Origin: Clostridiales bacterium UBA4644
GTDB lineage: Bacteria > Bacillota > Clostridia > Oscillospirales > Butyricicoccaceae
NCBI GenBank assembly: GCA_002405755.1
Contig: DHMK01000081.1
Location: 6,800 to 28,500 of the forward strand
Direction of reading: 5' to 3'
Length of the DNA: 21,701 nt
Position 1 is the stretch's first letter, and each line of letters starts with the position of its first letter. The translations under genes were made by a program, and so were the position numbers. The notes under the pieces are model-generated. The model saw nothing but the letters and a program-made list of their open reading frames with translations, searched no databases and was not told the origin of the DNA. Shown here one piece after another: positions 13,720 to 21,039 of this stretch.

Positions 13720-14484
13720 TCAGCAAAAATCGATCCGCTCTGCCCCGGTGCAGCGGCCGGCTGCATCGATGGTGAACGCCGCGCCCTGCAGGCGCACGTC
13801 CCGGTCAGAGGGCTGGAAGCGCTCTGTGAGCTCGCCCCGGAACATTTTCAGGCTCTGCTCCCAGCGAACGCCCAAAACGGAATCCTGCCCGCCGGTCATA
13901 CCAAGGTCGGTGATATAGCCCGTCCCGCCGCTGAGGATGCGGATGTCGGCCGTGGGCACATGGGTGTGGGTGCCCCAGACGGCGGAGGCCCGACCGTTGA
14001 GGTGATAGCCCATGGCCAGCTTTTCCGAGGTGGCCTCCGCATGGAAATCCACCAGATAGACCTCCGCCTCCACCTCACGGAAGAGCCGGTCAGCCATGGC
14101 GAAGGGCGAGGACGCATGATAATCCAGATTCACCTGCCCCTGCAGATTGCAGACGCAGACCTGTCTGCCGCAGCACTCCAGAAGGACATAGCCCTGCCCG
14201 GGCTGCTGGGGCGGGAAGTTCATGGGCCGAAGGATCCGGCGGTGATCGTCCAGATAATCACAGATCTGCCGGTTGCCGAAGGCGTGGTTGCCCAGGGTGA
14301 TCACATCCGCGCCGGCAGAAAAAAGATCGTCGGCCAGCCGGGGCGTGATGCCGCGGCCCGCCGCGTTTTCCCCGTTGACCACCGTCAGATCTGCGCCCAG
14401 CCGCCGCTGCAGCAGCCGCAGCCTCCGGCAGAGCAGATCCACGCCGGGCTCGCCCACTACGTCGCCAATGGCAAGAACGATCAT
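13720..14484 (-). CDS. ymdB: YmdB family metallophosphoesterase (cyclic nucleotide phosphodiesterase)
   Basis: 254 residues, normal length for the YmdB family (TIGR00282), binuclear metal phosphodiesterases. Bacillus subtilis YmdB cleaves cyclic AMP species and affects biofilm and motility choice. Metal ligands and motifs are intact: GDVVGEPG with Asp8, VVNGENAAGRG with Glu39, TLGNHAFG with Asn66-His67, LVDFHAEATSEK with His147, and WGTHTHVPTAD with His172 and His174. The typical ITDLGMTGGQDSVLG follows. The ATG at 14484 is preceded by GGGGGAGG with a very short spacer. In Bacillus the gene follows rny (RNase Y); here it precedes pgeF and no RNase gene is in view. Confidence 0.93.
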   Translation of the reverse strand: MIVLAIGDVVGEPGVDLLCRRLRLLQRRLGADLTVVNGENAAGRGITPRLADDLFSAGADVITLGNHAFGNRQICDYLDDHRRILRPMNFPPQQPGQGYVLLECCGRQVCVCNLQGQVNLDYHASSPFAMADRLFREVEAEVYLVDFHAEATSEKLAMGYHLNGRASAVWGTHTHVPTADIRILSGGTGYITDLGMTGGQDSVLGVRWEQSLKMFRGELTERFQPSDRDVRLQGAAFTIDAAGRCTGAERIDFC

Positions 14485-14530
14485 AGCGCCTCCCCCTCCC
14501 GGCGCTCGCCGGGATGATTTGAATGGTACT

Positions 14531-14559
14531 ATTATAAGCGGTTTTTCTCCGGGAGACAA
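14531..14559 (-). promoter_or_regulatory. promoter of ymdB-pgeF
   Basis: The minus strand carries TTGTCT (14554-14559), a 17-bp spacer and a consensus TATAAT (14531-14536). A 6-bp hairpin CCCGGC/GCCGGG (14498-14513) in the leader touches the ribosome binding site of ymdB. Confidence 0.75.
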
Positions 14560-14681
14560 CGGGAAACCTGACGAAATTTCAAAAAAATCTCTTCTTTTTT
14601 CCAGCTGCAGGGGGAAGAAACGGCAAAGATCTGGCAAAGCATTCGGCTTTACGCGGATTTTACAGAAACAGGGTCGTGGAT

Positions 14682-14738
14682 TTGACCTTCCCTTGATATA
14701 CTACTGGATAATGTGGAAAAGAAGCGCGGCGGCGCCGC
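14682..14738 (+). promoter_or_regulatory. possible promoter and leader palindrome of the Na/Pi transporter gene
   Basis: TTGACC (14682-14687) and GATAAT (14707-14712) are 19 bp apart, which is long. TATACT (14697-14702) is another -10 candidate but has no -35 box. The leader has the palindrome GCGGCGCCGC (14729-14738) right before AAAGGAG. The promoter call is weak; the palindrome is certain. Confidence 0.4.
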
Positions 14739-14754
14739 GAAAGGAGAAACCTCT

Positions 14755-16500
14755 ATGGATCTGTTTCAGTTTTTGAATATGATCGGCGGGCTGAGCCTGT
14801 TTCTATTCGGCATGAACCTGATGGGGCAGGCGCTGGAGCGCCGGGCCGGCTCCGGCATGCGGACGCTGCTGAGCAAGATGACTACCGGCAAGGCGGCGGG
14901 CTTCCTCACCGGCTGCGGCGTCACCGCCGTGATCCAGAGTTCCTCTGCCACAACGGTGATGGTGGTGGGCTTTGTGAACTCCGGCCTGATGACCCTGCGG
15001 CAGGCCATCCATGTGATCATGGGCGCAAATGTCGGCACCACCGTCACCGCCTGGATCCTTTCTCTGGGCGGCATCAGCGGCGACAGCGTCTGGATCCGCC
15101 TGCTGAAGCCCACCTCCTTTACGCCGGTGCTGGCGCTGATCGGCGTGGTGCTGCTGCTGTTCAGCAAGTCCTCCAAAAGGAAGGACAGCGGCACCATCCT
15201 TCTGGGCTTTGCCGTTTTGATGTTCGGCATGGACACCATGACCTCGGCCGTCTCCGGTCTGGCGGAGGTCCCCGCCTTCCGGGAGATGTTTCTCATGTTC
15301 CGCAACCCGCTGCTGGGCCTGCTGGCCGGCGCGGTGCTGACGGGCATCATCCAGTCCAGTTCCGCCTCTGTGGGCATCCTGCAGGCGCTGGCCGCCACGG
15401 GGCAGGTGCCCTTCAGCGCCGCCATCCCCATTATCATGGGCCAGAACATCGGCACCTGTGTGACGGCGCTGCTCTCCTCCGTGGGCGCAAACCGCAATGC
15501 CCGCCGCGCCGCCTTTGTCCATCTTTCCTTTAATATCATCGGTTCCACCGTTTTGCTGGCGGTCTTTTCTCTGGTGCAGGGGCTGTTTCATCCGGCGATC
15601 TTTGCCGGGCCGGCGGATCAGTTCAAGATTGCCGTTGCCCATACCGCCTTCAACCTGCTGTGCGTGGTCCTGCTGATGCCAGCCTCCCGGCTGCTGGAGA
15701 GACTGGCCATGCGGGTCATTCCCGATGCCAGGGAGCCGGAAAAGAATGCGCGGCTGGATGAGCGTCTGCTGGCAACGCCGCCGCTGGCGCTGGCCCAGTG
15801 TGAAGCGCAGGCCGGCAGCATGGCGGAGGAAGCCGTGGCCGCGCTGGAGGAGGGCCTGCAGGCCTTTGATGCCTATACGCCCGCTCTGGCGGAGGAGATC
15901 CGCCAGAGGGAGGACAAGACCGACCGGGCGGAGGATCGGCTGGGCAACTACCTGATCCGCCTGTCTGCCCAGCCCCTGAGCCAGGCAGACAGCGAGGAGG
16001 CCGCAAAGCTGCTGAAGGTCATCGGCGATTTTGAGCGCATCGCAGACCATGCCGTCAACCTGCTGGAGTCTGCGGAGGAGCTGCGGGACAAGCAGCTGGC
16101 CTTTTCTGAAGCGGCAAGACGGGAGCTTTCCGTGCTCGCCGCCGCCGTCCGGGAGGTGCTGCAGCTGGCGCTGACCGCTTTTATCAAAAACGATTTGGAG
16201 GCCGCCTTCCGAGTGGAGCCGCTGAAGGAGGTCATCGACGGCCTGAAGGAGCAGCTGCGTACCCGGCACATCCTCCGGCTGCAAAAGGGCGAATGCCAGG
16301 TGGAAACGGGCTTCGTCTGGTCCGATCTGCTGACCAGCCTGGAGCGGGCCGCAGACCACAGCTCCAATATCGCCGGCTGCGTCATCGACGCAGACCAGCA
16401 CCGGCTGGACCTGCACCAGACACTGCGGGCCGTCCGGCAGGAGAGCGAGGATTTTCGCCAGGCTTATCGGGCCTATGTGGAAAAATACGCCCTTTCCTGA
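14755..16500 (+). CDS. Na/Pi cotransporter family protein with C-terminal PhoU-like domain
   Basis: 581 residues. The membrane half (about 1-320) has the two inverted repeats of the NptA/SLC34 family, each with the QSSS motif: Q61SSSATT and Q200SSSAS. Each is followed by a GxNxGT motif (GANVGTTVTA at 90-99 and GQNIGTCVTALL at 229-240). Family members import phosphate together with Na+. The cytoplasmic half (about 350-575) is helical and PhoU-like, with conserved KVIGDFERIADHAVNL and LLTSLERAADHSSNIA segments, and may control transport. The ATG at 14755 has AAAGGAG 8 nt upstream. It stands alone between the divergent ymdB promoter and a terminator. No Pho box was recognised. Confidence 0.93.
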   Translation: MDLFQFLNMIGGLSLFLFGMNLMGQALERRAGSGMRTLLSKMTTGKAAGFLTGCGVTAVIQSSSATTVMVVGFVNSGLMTLRQAIHVIMGANVGTTVTAWILSLGGISGDSVWIRLLKPTSFTPVLALIGVVLLLFSKSSKRKDSGTILLGFAVLMFGMDTMTSAVSGLAEVPAFREMFLMFRNPLLGLLAGAVLTGIIQSSSASVGILQALAATGQVPFSAAIPIIMGQNIGTCVTALLSSVGANRNARRAAFVHLSFNIIGSTVLLAVFSLVQGLFHPAIFAGPADQFKIAVAHTAFNLLCVVLLMPASRLLERLAMRVIPDAREPEKNARLDERLLATPPLALAQCEAQAGSMAEEAVAALEEGLQAFDAYTPALAEEIRQREDKTDRAEDRLGNYLIRLSAQPLSQADSEEAAKLLKVIGDFERIADHAVNLLESAEELRDKQLAFSEAARRELSVLAAAVREVLQLALTAFIKNDLEAAFRVEPLKEVIDGLKEQLRTRHILRLQKGECQVETGFVWSDLLTSLERAADHSSNIAGCVIDADQHRLDLHQTLRAVRQESEDFRQAYRAYVEKYALS

Positions 16501-16527
16501 TCTGCTTTTTCCTTCTCATTCCTTTCT

Positions 16528-16570
16528 CTTCCCCCGTTCGGCGCTGTCCGGCGGGGGAAGCGCTGTTTTC
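16528..16570 (+). terminator. probable terminator of the Na/Pi transporter gene
   Basis: A 9-bp perfect stem CTTCCCCCG/CGGGGGAAG (16528-16536 with 16552-16560) with a 15-base loop. The T-tract (CGCTGTTTTC) is weak and set back, so termination may be partial. Confidence 0.55.
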
Positions 16571-16582
16571 TGGAGGTTTTGC

Positions 16583-16611
16583 GTGACAAGCGGCGCAAAG
16601 AATGGTATAAT
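16583..16611 (+). promoter_or_regulatory. promoter of the hydrolase-nagZ pair
   Basis: GTGACA (16583-16588), a 17-bp spacer and a consensus TATAAT (16606-16611). Confidence 0.75.
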
Positions 16612-16649
16612 CAAAGACAGAATTTCTCGAAAAGCAGGAGGAACGCCCT

Positions 16650-18083
16650 ATGAATGAGAAAAAACTGACCCTTGCGCTGGAGCAGGCGCTGACCCGCATC
16701 ACCCGGGAGACCGGTCTGGTGGGCGGCGTCGTAAATGTGATCCAGGGCGGCAAGGTGACCTTTACCTATCACTATGGCTATGCCGACCGGGAAAACAGGA
16801 TCCCCATGGATCAGGATACCCTGTTCGACGTGGCCTCCACCTCCAAGGCCTGGACGGTGATGCTGGCGGCGCAGGCCATCGACGAGGGCCTGCTCACCTG
16901 GGACGGCCCCATCCGGGATGTGATCCCCGAGTTTCAGATGACGGACGAATACGCCGCCGCCCATCTTTCCGTGCGGGATCTGGCCAGCCATCGCTCCGGC
17001 CTGCCCGGCCACGATTTCCTCCGGGAAAAGATCTTCGGCGACCGGGAAAATCTCATGCGCAAGCTGAAGGATCTGGAGTTCAGCTGCGGCTTCCGCTCCA
17101 AATATCAGTACAATAACCACCTGTTCATCCTGCTGGGCTATCTGGTGGAGCGGGCCCGGGGCGGTATGCTCTGGGAGGACCAGATCGTGAAATATATCGC
17201 GGAGCCGCTGGGCGTGGATCCCATCCGCTTCCGGGGCGTCAAGGCCGACATGACCAATATCCGTCCCGCGCTGCCCTATTGCAGCGACGGCTATCAGGCC
17301 CAGCGCTGCGGCTATGCCACCAATTACTACAGCGCTCCCTGCGGCGGCATCCGCATCAGCATGAAGAATATGGCCAAGTGGATCGCGGCCATGAGCCGGG
17401 GCGGCGTCACCGAGAGCGGCGCGCGGCTTTGCTCTGAGGAGCAGTATCAAAACATCATCGCTCCGGTGATCTCCGCGCCGGAGGAGGATTGCTTCTGGCT
17501 GAAAAACTCCAGCTATGCCCAAGGCTGGATCAACGCTGACTATAAGGGGACCAATGTGGTCTTCCACAGCGGCGGGCTCACCGGCTTCAATACCCAGGTG
17601 GGCTTTTTGCCCGGACAGGACTGCGGCTATGTGATGTGCTTCAACACCGGCACCACCCCCGCCCATCAGGTGTCCCGGGCCATTGTGCTGGACGCGCTCA
17701 CCGCCGGCCAGCCGGAGGACAGCTACGACAATATGATCGACGCCTGGCTCCAGCGCCGGGACCGGATGCGCCAGAAGGTGCTGGCCAACGCCGAGGGCGT
17801 CCCCGTCACCCGGGAGAGCCATCCGCAGCTGGTGGGGACTTACCGGCATCCCGCCTATGAGGAGTTCACCATCGACGAGCAGGAGGGCCGCCTGCGGTTC
17901 CATTACGGCGATTTCGACGCCTGGCTCCAGCTTCAGAAGGACGGCCGCATCAGCAGCTTTACCGGCGTTTTGGACGGTCTGGATCCCAGCGCCATCTATC
18001 TCTATCCCCAGGAAAACGGCGATCTGCGCATTCTCACGCCGGACAGCGGCGATCTGAAGCTGCTGTTTCGCAAGGAGGCCTGA
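16650..18083 (+). CDS. serine beta-lactamase-fold hydrolase (AmiE/esterase-like)
   Basis: 477 residues of the class C beta-lactamase/serine hydrolase family (EstB, D-aminopeptidase, AmiE). The catalytic motifs are S63-T-S-K66 (SxxK), Y154-N-N156 (YxN) and H306-S-G-G309 in place of KTG. A small C-terminal beta domain (about 375-477) resembles the DUF3471 tail. No signal peptide is seen, so it should act in the cytoplasm. It is followed after 3 bases by nagZ, whose ribosome binding site lies inside this gene. The Bacillus pair AmiE (a beta-lactamase-fold MurNAc-L-alanine amidase) and NagZ has the same make-up, so a muropeptide amidase is a fair guess; a plain esterase or peptidase is possible. 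AGGAGG lies 8 nt before the ATG. Confidence 0.88.
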   Translation: MNEKKLTLALEQALTRITRETGLVGGVVNVIQGGKVTFTYHYGYADRENRIPMDQDTLFDVASTSKAWTVMLAAQAIDEGLLTWDGPIRDVIPEFQMTDEYAAAHLSVRDLASHRSGLPGHDFLREKIFGDRENLMRKLKDLEFSCGFRSKYQYNNHLFILLGYLVERARGGMLWEDQIVKYIAEPLGVDPIRFRGVKADMTNIRPALPYCSDGYQAQRCGYATNYYSAPCGGIRISMKNMAKWIAAMSRGGVTESGARLCSEEQYQNIIAPVISAPEEDCFWLKNSSYAQGWINADYKGTNVVFHSGGLTGFNTQVGFLPGQDCGYVMCFNTGTTPAHQVSRAIVLDALTAGQPEDSYDNMIDAWLQRRDRMRQKVLANAEGVPVTRESHPQLVGTYRHPAYEEFTIDEQEGRLRFHYGDFDAWLQLQKDGRISSFTGVLDGLDPSAIYLYPQENGDLRILTPDSGDLKLLFRKEA

Positions 18084-18086
18084 GCC

Positions 18087-19094
18087 GTGTCCGGCGCAAG
18101 GGCGGAGACGCTGCTGCGGCAGCTGACGCCGGAGCAGCAGGTGGGGCAGCTGTTTCTCATTCGCTGCCCTCAGGAGGAGGAAGAAGCGGTCATCCGCCGG
18201 TATCAGCCCGGCGGGCTGGTGCTGTTTTCCGTGGATTTTGAGGGCCGCACGGCGGAACAGTGCAAAAGCCGCATGGAGGCTCTGCAGCGGGCATCCCGGG
18301 TGCCCATGCTCGTCTCCGCTGACGAGGAGGGCGGGACCGTCTGCCGGGTCAGCCGCCAGAAGCAGCTGCGCCGGGAAAACTTCCCCGCCCCCCGGGCGCT
18401 TTACGCCGCCGGCGGCTGGGAAGCCATAGCGGCGGACTGCCGGGAAAAGTGCGCCCTGCTGCGGCAGGTGGGCGTTAATGTGAATCTGGCTCCGGTGTGC
18501 GATCTCAGCGACGATCCCTCCCATTTCATCTATCCCCGGAGCATCTCCGGCGATCCGGCCATGGGCGAGCGCTTTGCCCGGGAGATGACGGAGCTTTCCC
18601 GGCAGTGCGGCGTGGGGACGGTGCTCAAGCACTTTCCGGGCTACGGCGGCAATGCCGACACCCATGTGGGCCTGAGCCGGGATCCCCGCCCGCTGGAGCA
18701 GTTCCGCCGGTGCGATCTGCGGCCCTTTGCCGCCGGTGTCCGGGCGGGCTGCGGCGCGGTGATGATGTCCCACAATATTGTGGAATGTGTAGACGCCAGC
18801 CGGCCTGCGTCCCTTTCCGCGCCCATGCACGCGCTTTTGCGGCGGGAGCTGGGCTTCGACGGCGTGGTCATCACCGACGATCTGAAGATGGACGCCGTCA
18901 GCGGCTTCTGGAAGCCGGAGGAGGCGGCGGTGCAGGCGGTGCTCTGCGGCAACGATATGCTGTGCGTCTCCGACTGGCAGACGCAGTTACCTGCCGTTTT
19001 GCAGGCGGCGAAGGATGGCTCCCTGCCGGCGGCCCGTCTGCAGGAGGCCTGCCTGCGGGTGCTCCGCTGGAAGGAGCAGCTGGGCCTGCTGTAA
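18087..19094 (+). CDS. nagZ: beta-N-acetylhexosaminidase, glycoside hydrolase family 3
   Basis: 335 residues, a single-domain family 3 enzyme of the NagZ type, which removes terminal N-acetylglucosamine from muropeptides during cell wall recycling. Motifs: ADEEGGTVCR (78-87), VNLAPVCDL (132-140), KHFPGYGGNADTHVGLS (181-197) with the mobile catalytic Asp191/His193 pair, and VITDDLKMDAV (261-271) holding the nucleophile aspartate (264 or 265). No signal peptide is seen, so it is probably cytoplasmic. It starts with GTG at 18087; GGAGG lies inside the end of the upstream hydrolase gene, so translation is coupled. A terminator follows. Confidence 0.9.
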   Translation: MSGARAETLLRQLTPEQQVGQLFLIRCPQEEEEAVIRRYQPGGLVLFSVDFEGRTAEQCKSRMEALQRASRVPMLVSADEEGGTVCRVSRQKQLRRENFPAPRALYAAGGWEAIAADCREKCALLRQVGVNVNLAPVCDLSDDPSHFIYPRSISGDPAMGERFAREMTELSRQCGVGTVLKHFPGYGGNADTHVGLSRDPRPLEQFRRCDLRPFAAGVRAGCGAVMMSHNIVECVDASRPASLSAPMHALLRRELGFDGVVITDDLKMDAVSGFWKPEEAAVQAVLCGNDMLCVSDWQTQLPAVLQAAKDGSLPAARLQEACLRVLRWKEQLGLL

Positions 19095-19136
19095 AAAACG
19101 AAGCATACTTCCCCTTGTCAAGCGACGGTAACGAAG

Positions 19137-19178
19137 GAGCATCTCCTGCGGCGTCTGTGCTGCGGGGATGCTCTTTTT
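19137..19178 (+). terminator. terminator after nagZ
   Basis: Stem GAGCATCTCC/GGGGATGCTC (19137-19146 with 19164-19173, one G-T pair) followed by five T. Confidence 0.85.
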
Positions 19179-19241
19179 ACGAATGGGGAGGCGCGCCCGG
19201 GCGGCCGCGATTTGTCCTGCCTGTAAAATTTTCTCCCCGCA

Positions 19242-19270
19242 TTGACCAACCGCCCCATCGGGGGTATACT
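19242..19270 (+). promoter_or_regulatory. promoter of the MurJ/SpoVB-like gene
   Basis: TTGACC (19242-19247), a 17-bp spacer and TATACT (19265-19270). The spacer contains the dyad CCCC-ATC-GGGG, which may be an operator. The start would be near 19277, which rules out the ATG at 19286 as a well-led start. Confidence 0.65.
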
Positions 19271-19312
19271 GTCATTATCTATGGAATGATCTTCCGGAAG
19301 GGAAGGCTGCGG

Positions 19313-20941
19313 ATGGAAAAGAAAAAAACCACCTTCATGGGCAATGTGGCCGCCATTCTGGGCTCTCAGGTGCTCATCAAGCTCATCGGCTTTGTTTATA
19401 ATCAGGTTCTCATCAATATGCCCGGCTTCGGCGACCTGGGCAACGGCTATCGCACGGCGGGCTATCAGGTCTATACCATGCTGCTGGCCATTTCCTCCGT
19501 GGGCATCCCAAACGCCATTTCCAAGCTGATCTCCGAGCGGCTGACCCTGGGCGACCGGCGGGGGGCGGAGCGGGTCTTTCAAACGGCGCTGCGCCTGTTT
19601 GCCCTGATCGGCGTGGCAGGCACCGTCCTGCTTTATGTGGGGGCGGATTTCATCGCCCTGAAGCTGGTCCGCATGGATGGCGTGCAGGACACCCTGCGGG
19701 CGCTGAGTCCCTCCATCCTGTTCGTGTGCCTTTCCTCCGTGATCCGGGGCTATTTTTTAGGCCAGCAGAATGTCCGGCCCAATAACCGCTCCCAGACGCT
19801 GGAGCAGATCTTCAAGGCCACGCTGACCATTTTGATCGTCTGGCTGCTCTCCAGCACCACTGCCGCCCGGATGGCGGCGGGCGCAAACCTGGCTACCTCC
19901 ATCTCCACGGCGCTGAGCTTTTTCTATCTGACCGTCGTCCTCATCACCTTCCGCCGCCGGAATCACATGCCCCGGGCCTCCCGGGCCGCTCCGGACCACT
20001 GGAAGCAGACGACCCGGCAGATCCTCTCCCTGTCCATTCCCATCTCCTTGAGCTCCATCATCACCACCGTGGCCCGCGTGGTGGATACGGCCACTATCTC
20101 CCGGGGCATCGCCCGGGCTTTTGCCGATGGGATCCCCGGGGTGGAGGGCATCCCAACAGAGGCCCAGCTGCAGGCCTATGCGGCCCAGATGTCCGGCATG
20201 CTGAACAAGGCGGACAATATCACCAACCTGCCTCTGGCCATCAATATCGCCTTTGCCACCGTCCTTGTGCCCACCATTGCCGCCGCGCTGGCGGCGGGCG
20301 ACCGGAAGACGGCCTCGAAAAAGATCTCCTATTCCTATCTGATCTCCACGCTGATCATCCTGCCCTGCGCGGCGGGCCTGATCCTTCTGGCAAAGCCCTT
20401 TTTCCTGGTGTTTTATCCCCGGGCCTCCGAGGGCGCGCCCCTGCTGCAGTGGGCGGCGGTGGCGCTGATCTTTACGGCGCTGGACCAGACTATCTGCGGC
20501 AGCCTGCAGGGGCTGGGCCGGGTGCGGGTGCCCGCCTGCGGCCTGCTGTGCGGCGTGGCGGTAAAGTTTATCCTGAACCTGATCCTGATCCGCATTCCCT
20601 CCGTCAATATCTACGGCGCGGTGATCTCCTCCGTGGCCTGCCATCTGGTGGCCTTCACCGTCTGCTTTACCGCCCTTCGGAGGACCATCCCCCTGCGTAT
20701 GTCAAGGCAGAAGTATTTCGTCAAGCCCATCGTCTGCACGCTGGCCATGAGCCTTGTGACCTGGGGCAGCTACAAGCTCTGTATGCTGGTCCTGAAGTCC
20801 AATCTGGTGTCGGTGTCGGTGTCGGTGGCCCTGTCGGTGGTCACCTATGCCTTCTGTGTCATTAAGCTCCATGTGCTGAGCCGAAAGGAGATCATCGAGC
20901 TTCCCGGCGGGACTCGTCTGGTGCGGCTGCTGAAGCTTTGA
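19313..20941 (+). CDS. MurJ/SpoVB-like polysaccharide or lipid II flippase
   Basis: 542 residues with about 14 membrane helices, of the MVF/MOP flippase group that includes MurJ, SpoVB and polysaccharide exporters. The N-terminal LGSQVLIKLIGFVYNQVLIN, the SVGIPNAISKLISERLTLGD block and IRGYFLGQQNVRPNN are characteristic of the SpoVB/YtgP branch. It likely moves lipid-linked cell wall or glycan precursors across the membrane. The loop around residues 255-290 carries a longer hydrophilic insert. The ATG at 19313 is chosen because GGAAGGGAAGG precedes it and the promoter leaves no room for an earlier start. The reading frame stays open far upstream through nagZ, but that is only a GC-rich shadow. 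Confidence 0.9.
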   Translation: MEKKKTTFMGNVAAILGSQVLIKLIGFVYNQVLINMPGFGDLGNGYRTAGYQVYTMLLAISSVGIPNAISKLISERLTLGDRRGAERVFQTALRLFALIGVAGTVLLYVGADFIALKLVRMDGVQDTLRALSPSILFVCLSSVIRGYFLGQQNVRPNNRSQTLEQIFKATLTILIVWLLSSTTAARMAAGANLATSISTALSFFYLTVVLITFRRRNHMPRASRAAPDHWKQTTRQILSLSIPISLSSIITTVARVVDTATISRGIARAFADGIPGVEGIPTEAQLQAYAAQMSGMLNKADNITNLPLAINIAFATVLVPTIAAALAAGDRKTASKKISYSYLISTLIILPCAAGLILLAKPFFLVFYPRASEGAPLLQWAAVALIFTALDQTICGSLQGLGRVRVPACGLLCGVAVKFILNLILIRIPSVNIYGAVISSVACHLVAFTVCFTALRRTIPLRMSRQKYFVKPIVCTLAMSLVTWGSYKLCMLVLKSNLVSVSVSVALSVVTYAFCVIKLHVLSRKEIIELPGGTRLVRLLKL

Positions 20942-21039
20942 ATCGAAAAGTTGCTTTGCCTTCCCGCCGGAGCCCCGTTTGTTTTCAGAAAAACAGAAAA
21001 TTTGTGCTTAAATATCACGAAAAAAGGAGTGAAGCGCCT

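Noticed and set aside
14803..16416. Minus-strand reading frame of 537 codons opposite the Na/Pi transporter
   Set aside because: Gln/His/Gly-rich shadow of the transporter gene, with no motif or start signal.
16611..18830. Minus-strand reading frame of 739 codons opposite the hydrolase and nagZ
   Set aside because: It spans two well-supported plus-strand genes and its composition is a shadow of them; no recognisable domain.
18497..19312. In-frame upstream extension of the MurJ/SpoVB-like gene
   Set aside because: It would overlap nagZ and cross its terminator and the gene's own promoter. The ATG at 19313 fits the promoter and the family N-terminus.
20942..21039. ftsH promoter with TTAAAT at 21008-21013
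   Set aside because: No matching -35 box at 16-18 bp, so it was not listed as a feature.
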